Shown here in pieces: positions 1 through 6,595 of a DNA stretch of 34,760 bases. The stretch covers positions 1 through 34,760 of the forward strand of contig JAIXTS010000102.1 in NCBI GenBank assembly GCA_027483805.1, written 5' to 3'. The stretch's first letter is position 1; every line of letters starts with the position of its first letter. Under the pieces are notes generated by a model, which had not been told where the DNA came from, ran no database searches, and worked only from the letters and a program-made list of their open reading frames with translations. This DNA is from Azospirillum sp. GTDB taxonomy: Bacteria; Pseudomonadota; Alphaproteobacteria; Azospirillales; Azospirillaceae. The translations under genes and the position numbers were made by a program.

Positions 1-14
1 AAGATGTTGTGTTC

Positions 15-32
15 TGTGGTCAGTTATCCACA
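15..32. promoter_or_regulatory. DnaA box in a TGTGG/CCACA dyad upstream of nrdA
   Basis: The sequence TTATCCACA (24-32) matches the classical high-affinity DnaA box exactly. It forms the right arm of an imperfect dyad, TGTGG (15-19) and CCACA (28-32). It sits about 30 bases before the nrdA start codon. DnaA is known to control nrdAB transcription in E. coli, so a role linking dNTP supply to replication initiation is plausible here. The window starts at base 1, so further boxes or an NrdR box upstream cannot be seen. Confidence 0.6.
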
Positions 33-63
33 GCCGGGGCACTGGGGAAAACGGGGATAAGTC

Positions 64-1920
64 ATGCGCGACGGTGAAGTGAACGAGTGGGCCCCGCAGG
101 GCGCGGACGTGTTCGGCCAGATTCAGATGCGCAAGCATGCGGCCGTGACTGTGGATCATACCCGCAACGAATTGCTGACAACGTTCGGCAAGGCGACGCT
201 GGATGACCGCTACCTGATGCCGGGGGAGACCTACCAGGACCTGTTCGCCCGCGTCGCCAGCTATTATTCCGATGACCACGCGCATGCCCAGCGCCTCTAT
301 GACTATATCTCGCGCCTCTGGTTCATGCCGGCGACGCCCGTCCTTTCCAATGGCGGCACGGCGCGCGGCCTGCCCATTTCTTGCTTCCTGAACGAAGCCA
401 GTGACAGCCTGGAAGGCATTGTCGGCCTATGGAACGAGAATGTCTGGCTGGCCGCCAAGGGCGGCGGCATCGGCTCCTACTGGGGCAATTTGCGCTCCAT
501 CGGTGAGCAGGTGAAGGATAGCGGCAAGACCAGCGGCGTCATCCCCTTCATCCGCGTCATGGACAGCCTCACCCTGGCCATCTCCCAGGGCAGCTTGCGC
601 CGGGGTTCGGCCGCCTGCTACCTGCCGGTCAGCCACCCGGAGATCGAGGAATTCATCGAGATGCGCCGCCCCACGGGCGGTGATCCCAACCGCAAGGCGC
701 TGAACCTGCACCATGGTATCGCCATTCCCGACGCCTTCATGCGCGCGGTTGAGGGTGATGAGGAATGGGCGTTGACCAGCCCGAAGGATGGCAAGATCCT
801 GCGCCGCGTGAAGGCACGCGACCTGTGGATCCGCATCCTGACCGCCCGTATGGAAACGGGCGAGCCCTATATGCTGTTCATCGACCATGTGAACCGGGCC
901 ATCCCGGAACATCACAAGCTGGCCGGCCTGACGGTCAAGATGTCGAACCTGTGCAGCGAGATCACGCTGCCCACCGGCATGGACCCGTGGGGCAAGCAGC
1001 GTACCGCCGTGTGCTGCCTGTCCTCGTTGAACCTGGAAAACTTCCTGGAATGGCAGGACCATCCGACCTTCATCGAGGACGTGATGCGCTTCCTGGATAA
1101 TGTCATGACCGACTTTATCCAGAAGGCCCCCAGCGACATGGAGCGCGCCAAATATTCGGCCATGCGCGAACGGTCGGTGGGTCTGGGCGTCATGGGCTTC
1201 CACAGTTTCCTGCAAAGCCAGATGATCCCGATCGAAGGCGTGATGGCCAAGGTCTGGAACAAGCGCATGTTCGCCCTGATCAAGCGCAAGGCCGACGAAG
1301 CCTCGGTCAAGCTGGCGCATGAGCGCGGGCCTTGCCCCGACGCCGCCGAATATGGCGTGATGGAGCGCTTCTCCAACAAGATCGCCATCGCGCCGACGGC
1401 GTCGATCTCCATCATCACCGGCGGCGCGTCGCCGGGGATCGAACCGGTGGCTGCCAATGCTTATACGCACAAGACCCTGTCGGGCAGCCATTCGGTGCGC
1501 AACCCGTACCTGGAAAAGCTGCTGGCGGAGAAGGGCCGCAATGACGAGGACACCTGGTCGGAGATCACGCTGAACAGCGGGTCGGTCCAGCATCTGGACG
1601 TCCTGACCCAGGATGAGAAGGACGTGTTCAAGACGGCGTTCGAACTGGACCAGCGCTGGTTGATCGAACATGCCGCCGACCGCACGCCGTTTGTCTGCCA
1701 GAGTCAGTCGCTGAATGTCTTCCTGCCGGCTGACGTGCATAAGCGCGACCTGCACCAGATCCACATGATGGCCTGGAAGAAGGGCGTGAAGAGCCTGTAC
1801 TATCTGCGCTCCATGTCGGTGCAGCGTGCCGAGAGCAACGCCACCAAGGAGATCGGCCGCGCCAAGCCGGCACCGGCGGCAGAGACCAACAAGTACGAGG
1901 AATGCCTGGCCTGCCAGTAA
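64..1920 (+). CDS. nrdA: Class I ribonucleoside-diphosphate reductase, large (alpha) subunit
   Basis: This enzyme reduces ribonucleoside diphosphates to deoxyribonucleotides in the cytoplasm, together with a radical-generating beta subunit. Recognisable landmarks are the active-site pair Cys107 (in LPISCFLNE) and Cys318 (in CCLSSLN), the catalytic triad in SNLCSEI (Asn295, Cys297, Glu299), the radical-transfer tyrosines YY at 579-580, and the C-terminal redox-shuttle motif CLAC (Cys614, Cys617). At 618 residues it is shorter than E. coli NrdA (about 760). It has no N-terminal ATP-cone, so overall activity may not be controlled by dATP at that site. The ATG is preceded by GGGGATAAG. No nrdB follows; a 147-bp repeat begins at the stop codon. 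Family assignment is certain; the partner and subclass are not shown by this window. Confidence 0.95.
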   Translation: MRDGEVNEWAPQGADVFGQIQMRKHAAVTVDHTRNELLTTFGKATLDDRYLMPGETYQDLFARVASYYSDDHAHAQRLYDYISRLWFMPATPVLSNGGTARGLPISCFLNEASDSLEGIVGLWNENVWLAAKGGGIGSYWGNLRSIGEQVKDSGKTSGVIPFIRVMDSLTLAISQGSLRRGSAACYLPVSHPEIEEFIEMRRPTGGDPNRKALNLHHGIAIPDAFMRAVEGDEEWALTSPKDGKILRRVKARDLWIRILTARMETGEPYMLFIDHVNRAIPEHHKLAGLTVKMSNLCSEITLPTGMDPWGKQRTAVCCLSSLNLENFLEWQDHPTFIEDVMRFLDNVMTDFIQKAPSDMERAKYSAMRERSVGLGVMGFHSFLQSQMIPIEGVMAKVWNKRMFALIKRKADEASVKLAHERGPCPDAAEYGVMERFSNKIAIAPTASISIITGGASPGIEPVAANAYTHKTLSGSHSVRNPYLEKLLAEKGRNDEDTWSEITLNSGSVQHLDVLTQDEKDVFKTAFELDQRWLIEHAADRTPFVCQSQSLNVFLPADVHKRDLHQIHMMAWKKGVKSLYYLRSMSVQRAESNATKEIGRAKPAPAAETNKYEECLACQ

Positions 1921-2066
1921 TACCGACGGACAAAATTCTTGACCGTCGGTACGGCGGCGACCGCCGCCGCGCGCCACGTGGCGCGTCGCCAACCCCATGG
2001 ATAGGGGCGCCGGCGATTGAGGGCAGGAAAGATTGACCAACGGTCAAGATTTCATGCCGCCGGTAT
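1920..2066 (+). repeat. 147-bp palindromic intergenic repeat, copy A
   Basis: This segment begins at the last base of the nrdA stop codon and ends at GGTAT. Ends are ATACC and GGTAT. It contains nested dyads: a terminal hairpin with arms ACCGACGG/CCGTCGGT around a CAAAATTCTTG core, GGCGGC/GCCGCC, the perfect 16-base palindrome CGCGCCACGTGGCGCG (1970-1985), CCCC/GGGG around ATGGATA, and TTGACC-AAC-GGTCAA. Hand alignment to the reverse complement of 13667-13813 gives the same length, no gaps and 10 mismatches. I recognise no coding sequence. With the terminator at 2091 and the repeats at 2163-2260 it fills the gap 1921-2253. Confidence 0.85.
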
Positions 2067-2090
2067 AAGGCAGATCAGTGACCGAGGAGA

Positions 2091-2121
2091 CAAAAGGCGG
2101 GCCGGTCGGTCCGCCTTTTTC
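2091..2121 (+). terminator. Intrinsic terminator after nrdA
   Basis: A hairpin with arms AAAAGGCGG and CCGCCTTTT and an inner CCG-GT-CGG stem is followed by a run of five T. The A-run on the other side means it could also end transcription from the right. It lies downstream of the repeat, so the nrdA mRNA should carry the repeat in its 3' untranslated region. Confidence 0.8.
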
Positions 2122-2162
2122 TTTACCTGTCAGGGATGCAGGCGGGCCACCGTGCGCCCCTT

Positions 2163-2260
2163 CCTGACCATAGATCCCCGAGGCAGGGACATATGGTCAG
2201 GGCGGGGGTGCCACGGCCCTGACCAAACAGGGGACGGGACACTGCCGACAAGGTCAGGGC
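2163..2260. repeat. Alternating inverted repeats of GGTCAGGGC / GCCCTGACC
   Basis: Four copies of one motif alternate in orientation: CCTGACCATA (2163-2172), TATGGTCAGG extending to GGTCAGGGC (2192-2203), GGCCCTGACC (2215-2224) and GGTCAGGGC (2252-2260). Each middle copy can pair with either neighbour, so the possible hairpins exclude one another. The last copy contains the stop codon of the DUF6265 gene read leftwards. The layout suits a 3' end or attenuator structure for that gene; the function is inferred only from base pairing. Confidence 0.6.
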
Positions 2261-2751
2261 GCGTCGCCCGCCCGCTGCCAGGTCCAGCGGAAGCGGCGGA
2301 TACCGCCATTGCCATCCGGGCCTTCCAGCGCCGCCACCACATTGCCGCCATAGCGGTTGAACACAATGCGCTGTGGATAGGCGATGTCGGTATTGGCGAA
2401 GACCGCCATGTTATCCCCGGATTCAATCAGCTTGTAGGGGATCACGGAATCGCTGCCCATGGGCTGCCCGTAATAGACGACGGAGCCGTCCGGTTCGGCC
2501 ACGATGCGCATGAATTCGGTGTCGGCACCGCGTACCGGCGACATGGACCGGCGCATGCCCAGCATCACACCGTCGCCAGGCTTCATGAAATGCTGTTCGG
2601 TTCGGGTCGGCCCGTCGCGTCCCACCCATTGACCCGCCAGCCAGTTCAGGGATTTCAGCGGATCATTGGCGGCCTGGCCGGCCTGGGGCAGGGCCATCAG
2701 CAGACCCAGCAGCAACAGACCGGAAAGACGGGAGACAGAGAAGGTGAACAT
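2254..2751 (-). CDS. DUF6265 family secreted protein (first of a tandem pair)
   Basis: A 165-residue protein with a signal peptide (hydrophobic LSGLLLLGLLMALP, ending near QAGQAAND). The mature part starts with the family pattern LNWLAGQWVG, then EQHFMKP, GVMLGMRRS, the EFMRIV strand and VFANTDIAYPQRIVF, which resembles the small beta-barrel DUF6265 proteins. Function is unknown; the fold suggests a lipocalin-like barrel binding a small ligand in the periplasm. The start has a good ribosome site (GGAGGAG). The neighbour at 2861-3337 is a paralogue with the same segment order. Compared with it, the family motif FANPQHDFPQ is altered to FANTDIAYPQ here, so the two copies have diverged in a conserved loop. 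Confidence 0.8.
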   Translation of the reverse strand: MFTFSVSRLSGLLLLGLLMALPQAGQAANDPLKSLNWLAGQWVGRDGPTRTEQHFMKPGDGVMLGMRRSMSPVRGADTEFMRIVAEPDGSVVYYGQPMGSDSVIPYKLIESGDNMAVFANTDIAYPQRIVFNRYGGNVVAALEGPDGNGGIRRFRWTWQRAGDAP

Positions 2752-2860
2752 TGGCGCTCCTCCGTTGGTTTTTATTCAGACCACGGTACGCCTTAAATGC
2801 CCCGCCGTCCCCAACGGCAATGATTTTGACGATTTTGCAGCAGCCCGGACGGGGCTGGGT

Positions 2861-3337
2861 CTAAGGTGCGGACCCGGTCAGCCGCCAGGACCAGCCGAGG
2901 CGCTTCACACTTCCGTCCCTTCCCGGCCCCTCAATGGTGGCCGTCAGGCTGTCGCCCGCGCGGCGATAGGTGATCTTCTGCGGGAAATCATGCTGCGGAT
3001 TGGCAAAGACCGCCAGGCCCGGCGCAGACTCGACAAGGGCGAAGCTGGCAGGTGACTGGCCCATCGGGTGGGCATGGTAGGCCAGATGACCGTCCGCATC
3101 CGGTCCGATCCGGATAAACTCCACCTGTGCTGGCTTGCCGGGCCGGACGGTCCGGCTCATGCCCAGGATGATGCCACCGGCAGGGCGCATGTAATGTTCT
3201 TCGATCCGGCGATCGCCATCCTGCCCAACCCATTGGCCAGACAGCCAGGACAGATCATCGATCCCGGGATCTGCCGCCCCGGCGGGCCTGGGCAGGAGCA
3301 GCAGCAGGCCAAACAGAAAGGGCAGGGCGGCGCGCAT
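2861..3337 (-). CDS. DUF6265 family secreted protein (second of a tandem pair)
   Basis: A 158-residue protein with a cleavable signal peptide (ALPFLFGLLLLLPRPAGAA). The mature part shows LSWLSGQWVG, EEHYMRPAGG, ILGMSRTV, EFIRIG, AYHAHPMGQ and FANPQHDFPQKI, the hallmark sequence of DUF6265 proteins. The function of the family is not established. It lies about 110 bases upstream of its paralogue on the same strand, so the two may be co-transcribed. A long hairpin (3378-3423) lies about 40 bases before its start codon and could affect its expression. The upstream GST gene ends at 3481. Confidence 0.8.
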   Translation of the reverse strand: MRAALPFLFGLLLLLPRPAGAADPGIDDLSWLSGQWVGQDGDRRIEEHYMRPAGGIILGMSRTVRPGKPAQVEFIRIGPDADGHLAYHAHPMGQSPASFALVESAPGLAVFANPQHDFPQKITYRRAGDSLTATIEGPGRDGSVKRLGWSWRLTGSAP

Positions 3338-3377
3338 GTTGGCTCCGTCAGTGGCGGGCAGGGTGGCAGGATACGCC

Positions 3378-3423
3378 CATAGGGTCCATCAGGTGTTCAT
3401 GGAACCACCTGATGGACCCTATG
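3378..3423. other. Long perfect hairpin upstream of the DUF6265 pair
   Basis: Arms CATAGGGTCCATCAGGTG and its exact reverse complement (18 bases each) flank the 10-base loop TTCATGGAAC, which can pair further as GTTC-ATG-GAAC. TTTTT follows on the plus strand. The genes on both sides are on the minus strand, so a plus-strand terminator has no obvious transcript to end. It may be an operator or leader structure for the gene starting at 3337. Confidence 0.6.
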
Positions 3424-3446
3424 TTTTTGTTGTGTCGTGTGATTCA

Positions 3447-3472
3447 CGGTTTAAATGATTTCATTTAAACCG
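3447..3472. other. AT-rich 26-base palindrome behind the GST gene
   Basis: CGGTTTAAATGA and its reverse complement (12 bases each) flank a 2-base centre. It lies 8 bases beyond the stop codon of the GST gene, in an AT-rich patch that stands out from the GC-rich surroundings. There is no T-run on the minus strand. It could be a processing or termination structure, or a protein-binding palindrome. Confidence 0.5.
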
Positions 3473-3480
3473 ATCATACT

Positions 3481-4083
3481 CTAACGCGGGTTCGTCGCGC
3501 GGAACGATGGCCGGTCGATGACACCGGCGAACCATGCCGCCAGGCCCGGATGGTCGGCCCGCCAGTCCAGATCATCGTGGCGGAAATCCAGGTAATCCAG
3601 GGCGCAGGCCACCGACAGCCCTCCCAGGCCGACATCGTCCGCCACCAGATCGGCCACTGCCGCCTCCAGCGCCGGCAGGGTGCGGGCGATGGCGGACTTT
3701 TGCCGGACAACCCAGCCGGGGGACCGTTCGCCCGGCGGGCGCCGCCCTTCGATCACCGCGCTGAAGGCGGCGTCCAGCAACCCCTGGGCCAGGGCCGACA
3801 GGCGCAAGGATCGCCAGCGGTCGGGTCCCGCAGGGGGCAGCAGGCGGCGGCCGGGCAGGACGGCATCCAGATAATCGACGATGGCCCAGCTTTCTCCCAG
3901 GCACCAGCCCTCATCCGTCACCAGGGCCGGGACCTTGCCCGATGGCACCGCGGTCAGCAGGTCGGCCGGGTCGGACCAGGGATCGATGGCCACCACCTGC
4001 ACCTTTTCCGTTGCCTGCTTTTCATGCACCAGGGCCAGTACCTTGCGTGCATAGGGGGAGGTCCTGGCGATGTAGAGTTTCAT
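3481..4083 (-). CDS. Glutathione S-transferase family protein
   Basis: A 200-residue cytosolic GST. The N-terminal thioredoxin-like domain (about 1-80) begins MKLYIARTSPYARKV, with the substrate-contacting TSPYARK turn, the cis-proline segment GKVPALV (about 49-55) and the glutathione-binding Glu-Ser of CLGESWAIVDYL. The rest is the all-helical C-terminal domain with the usual LDYLDFR and HPGLAAWF near the end. The substrate cannot be read from sequence. Its ATG overlaps the stop codon of the upstream MFS gene (ATGA at 4080-4083), so the two are translationally coupled and may handle the same electrophile or drug. Confidence 0.85.
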   Translation of the reverse strand: MKLYIARTSPYARKVLALVHEKQATEKVQVVAIDPWSDPADLLTAVPSGKVPALVTDEGWCLGESWAIVDYLDAVLPGRRLLPPAGPDRWRSLRLSALAQGLLDAAFSAVIEGRRPPGERSPGWVVRQKSAIARTLPALEAAVADLVADDVGLGGLSVACALDYLDFRHDDLDWRADHPGLAAWFAGVIDRPSFRATNPR

Positions 4084-5249
4084 GGCAAGGCTTCCTTTTT
4101 CAACAGTGACAGGCCGGCCAGACCTGTCAGGGCGCCAAACAGCAGGATGGTCGCGCCCGCCGCGAACAGCGGCAGGTGGCTGCCGCTATGGGTGAACAGC
4201 ATGGTCAGGCCAAATCCGCCGGCCGCCTGGAACAGGGCATAGAGGGCTGTCATCCGGCCCCAGGCTGCCGTATGGCCAGCCGCTCCGGCCAGATGACCCG
4301 CCACGCCCGATGCCAGCGCCACGCAACCGGGGGTGAGCGCACCGACCAGGAAGGCCGACAAGCCCAGCGGCAATGGGGCGGAGGACAGGACCGGCAGGCC
4401 GACGGCCACGGCCTTTACCCCCAGCGCCAGGGTCAGGGCAGGGGCAAAACCCAGCACCCCTGCCAGACGGGCCGCCAGCAATGGTCCCGCCACGGCGCCG
4501 ACGCCAAAGATGAACCAGTAGGCCCCGCCCATGGCAACGCCCAGTCCCAGGCCGCGGGCCACATAATCGGACAGGAACAGCGTATGCGGGACAAACCCCA
4601 GGCCATCGGTCGCATAGGCCAGGGTGAACAGCCAGAGCGGCCATGAACGGTGCGGGCTGGGCACCGCTGCGAAGAGTGGCCGTGCCGCCGCCGGCCACTG
4701 CGCCCAGGCCAGGCCCGTCAGCAGCAGCGACAGCAGACCAACCCCGGCCCAGGCATTGGCGACACCGAATCCGGCCAGCCAGGGCAGCAACGTGCCGCTG
4801 ACCATCACGCCGGCCCCGATCCCGGAAAAGACGATGCCCGCGACCAGGGGCTTCCTCTCCGCCGGGACCTGGGCCATCAGCACAGGGGCGGCCAGGATCA
4901 TCAGCATGGCGCCGGCGACCCCGGCCAGGAAGCGCCAGGCCGCCAGCCAGATCAGCCCGCCATTCCAGGCACAGGCCAGCAGTGACAGCGCCACCAGCAG
5001 CATGGACGCGCGCAGCACCGGCACCGGCCCCAGCAGGTGCCCCGCCCGCGCCGCCGTGATGGCGCCCAGCAGATAGCCGGTCAGGTTGGCGGCCCCCAGC
5101 AACGCGCCGCCGCCGGCATCGACCCAGCCTTCGCCGATCAGGACGGGCAGCAGCGGGGTATAGGCAAAACGGCCCAGCCCAACACCCAGGAGCGTGCCCG
5201 CCAGTCCCGCCGATGCCCACCGCCAGACCTTGTCCATGGATGTTCCCAT
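4080..5249 (-). CDS. YbfB/YjiJ family MFS transporter
   Basis: A 389-residue inner-membrane protein with about twelve hydrophobic segments. The opening, LGVGLGRFAYTPLLPVLI, is typical of the YbfB/YjiJ branch of the major facilitator superfamily. This branch is probably made of proton-coupled exporters, but the substrates are unknown. It is first in a two-gene operon with the GST gene (4-base overlap) and is divergent from the LysR regulator at 5343, an arrangement common for this transporter branch. The start at 5249 is used; an internal ATG at 5237 preceded by GGGAA is an alternative. Export of a glutathione conjugate or xenobiotic is inference. Confidence 0.85.
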   Translation of the reverse strand: MGTSMDKVWRWASAGLAGTLLGVGLGRFAYTPLLPVLIGEGWVDAGGGALLGAANLTGYLLGAITAARAGHLLGPVPVLRASMLLVALSLLACAWNGGLIWLAAWRFLAGVAGAMLMILAAPVLMAQVPAERKPLVAGIVFSGIGAGVMVSGTLLPWLAGFGVANAWAGVGLLSLLLTGLAWAQWPAAARPLFAAVPSPHRSWPLWLFTLAYATDGLGFVPHTLFLSDYVARGLGLGVAMGGAYWFIFGVGAVAGPLLAARLAGVLGFAPALTLALGVKAVAVGLPVLSSAPLPLGLSAFLVGALTPGCVALASGVAGHLAGAAGHTAAWGRMTALYALFQAAGGFGLTMLFTHSGSHLPLFAAGATILLFGALTGLAGLSLLKKEALP

Positions 5250-5277
5250 TCCACCGCAGAAGCAGAAGGTGCCATGG

Positions 5278-5291
5278 TCTTGACATCAAGA
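5278..5291. promoter_or_regulatory. Candidate LysR operator in the divergent MFS/LysR intergenic region
   Basis: TCTTGA-CA-TCAAGA is a perfect 14-base palindrome in the 93-base gap between the divergent MFS and LysR genes. LysR-type regulators bind short dyads with T and A at the ends in such gaps and regulate both directions. The match is by symmetry and position only. Confidence 0.5.
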
Positions 5292-5342
5292 AAAATGAAT
5301 TGTCAGGATATCTAAATTCACTTCTGACGATGGGTTTGGGTG

Positions 5343-6221
5343 ATGGACAGCACGGACCTCTCCTATTTTCTGGCTGTGGTGGAGGAGGGGGGGATCACCG
5401 CGGCGGCGCGGCGGCTGAATTGTGTGCAGTCGAACGTGACGGCCCGCATTCGCTCGCTGGAGGCCGCACTGGGCGTGGCCCTTTTCCACCGCAATGGGCG
5501 CGGGGTGGTGCCGACGCGGGCAGGCGAACGGCTGCTGCCGCACGCAAGGCAGGTGGCGGCGGCGCTGCGCGCGGCGCGTGACAGCCTTTGGGATCTGCTG
5601 AACCCCGATCGCCCAGGTGGACAATTGGCCATTGGCAGTATGGAGACCACGGCGGCCTGTCGCCTGCCGCCGGTGCTGGCCGCGTATCATGCGGCGTTCC
5701 CCGATGTGGAACTGAGCCTGCGCACCGGCGGTACTGGGGTTCTTGTGGAGGAAGTGCTGGCCTATCGGCTGGATGCCGCCCTGGTCGGCGGCCCGATTGA
5801 GCATCCCGATCTGGTGGCCGCCGATATGGGAGTGGAACGGATGGTGGTGGTGACGGCCCTGGACGCCGACTGGCCGGCATTGCTGCAACGGTCGGGCCTG
5901 TCGGCCTTGTGTTTCCGGCGCGGTTGCGCCTATCGCGAACGGCTGGAAAGCCTGCTGGCGGGGCTGGGGGTACGGCAGCCGCGCCTGCAGGATTTCGGCA
6001 CGTTGGAGGGCATCATCGGTGGCGTGGCCGCCGGGATCGGCATCTCACTGCTGCCGCTGGCCGCGGTTGACCGGTCACCCCTGCGCGCGTCCCTGTCCGT
6101 GCATAGGGTGCCGGACCCATGGGCCGCGGCGCCCACGCAGTTGATCCACCGCCGGGACAGCATCATGACAGCGGCTCTGGCCCGCTTCATCGACCATGCA
6201 CGACGGGGCTGGGCGATCTGA
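5343..6221 (+). CDS. LysR-family transcriptional regulator
   Basis: A 292-residue regulator. The N-terminal winged helix-turn-helix (about 1-60) has LSYFLAVVEEGGITAAARRLN, QSNVTARIRSLE and LFHRNGRGVVPTRAGE, the LysR signature. The rest is the periplasmic-binding-protein-like effector domain, starting near QLAIGSMET and including the hinge region GIIGGVAAGIGISLLP. It probably controls the divergent MFS/GST operon in response to a small molecule. The track begins at a GTG (5340); the adjacent ATG at 5343 gives the usual LysR N-terminus and is preferred. The effector is unknown. Confidence 0.92.
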   Translation: MDSTDLSYFLAVVEEGGITAAARRLNCVQSNVTARIRSLEAALGVALFHRNGRGVVPTRAGERLLPHARQVAAALRAARDSLWDLLNPDRPGGQLAIGSMETTAACRLPPVLAAYHAAFPDVELSLRTGGTGVLVEEVLAYRLDAALVGGPIEHPDLVAADMGVERMVVVTALDADWPALLQRSGLSALCFRRGCAYRERLESLLAGLGVRQPRLQDFGTLEGIIGGVAAGIGISLLPLAAVDRSPLRASLSVHRVPDPWAAAPTQLIHRRDSIMTAALARFIDHARRGWAI

Positions 6222-6222
6222 T

Positions 6223-6251
6223 TTGCATTATGCATTGTTTGCATAATGCAA
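6223..6251. terminator. Hairpin between convergent LysR and small ORF
   Basis: TTGCATTATGCA and its exact reverse complement (12 bases each) flank the loop TTGTT. It begins two bases after the LysR stop codon and ends six bases from the stop of the minus-strand ORF at 6258. A shared transcription end point is the simplest reading, although there is no clear T-run on either side. Confidence 0.5.
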
Positions 6252-6257
6252 CTGATT

Positions 6258-6512
6258 TTACCAGACCAGCGAAACGGCTGGGCGATAGGGCGCTTGCTCG
6301 AACATGCCATTGATCAGGCCCTGAAGCTGGACACGCGCAGCTTCCCGCTCGCTGGACGGAACGCTGGCCTTGGACAGGGGCTTGATGACAAAGCCGCTGC
6401 CGCGCAGCCGTTTCAGGGTCACGCGCGCATCATCGGCACGGGACGGATGGATGGCGGCGACGGTGGCGACGCCCTGGGGCGGGCGGACGATGAACAGGCC
6501 GAACTCGATCAT
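6258..6512 (-). CDS. Small hypothetical protein, 84 aa
   Basis: I do not recognise this protein. It is 84 residues, soluble, with no signal peptide or membrane segment. The first half is hydrophobic and beta-like (MIEFGLFIVRPPQGVATVAAI), the second basic and helical (EREAARVQLQGLINGMFEQ). It lies on the same strand as the EF-hand genes, 83 bases below the stop of the nearest. The possible ribosome site AGGGGG lies inside a hairpin (6518-6541), so translation might be controlled by folding. It could be a chance frame, but codon use is normal for the region. Confidence 0.5.
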   Translation of the reverse strand: MIEFGLFIVRPPQGVATVAAIHPSRADDARVTLKRLRGSGFVIKPLSKASVPSSEREAARVQLQGLINGMFEQAPYRPAVSLVW

Positions 6513-6517
6513 GGGAA

Positions 6518-6541
6518 CCCCCTATGCCAATGGATAGGGGG
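6518..6541. other. Hairpin covering the ribosome site of the 84-aa ORF
   Basis: CCCCCTAT and ATAGGGGG (8 bases each) flank GCCAATGG. Read on the minus strand, the AGGGGG that would act as ribosome site for the ATG at 6512 is in the right-hand arm. It could serve as an end structure for the EF-hand gene or a leader that hides the ribosome site. Confidence 0.4.
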
Positions 6542-6595
6542 TGGTGAAGCAACAGTGATGCCAGAGGCTTGTCTGTACTTAAGAGGTAGGGTCCA

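Noticed and set aside
427-2040. 537-residue minus-strand ORF opposite nrdA
   Set aside because: It is antisense to a clear RNR gene, His/Arg/Gly-rich and without family motifs; a product of GC-rich third positions.
1628-2047. Minus-strand ORF 1628-2047 and plus-strand ORF 2017-2796
   Set aside because: They cross the repeat and lie opposite nrdA or DUF6265; composition is shadow-like.
1920-2066. Repeat copy A as an RNA gene or riboswitch
   Set aside because: It lies after the stop codon and recurs in inverted orientation elsewhere; a repeat element fits better than a cis-regulator of nrdA.
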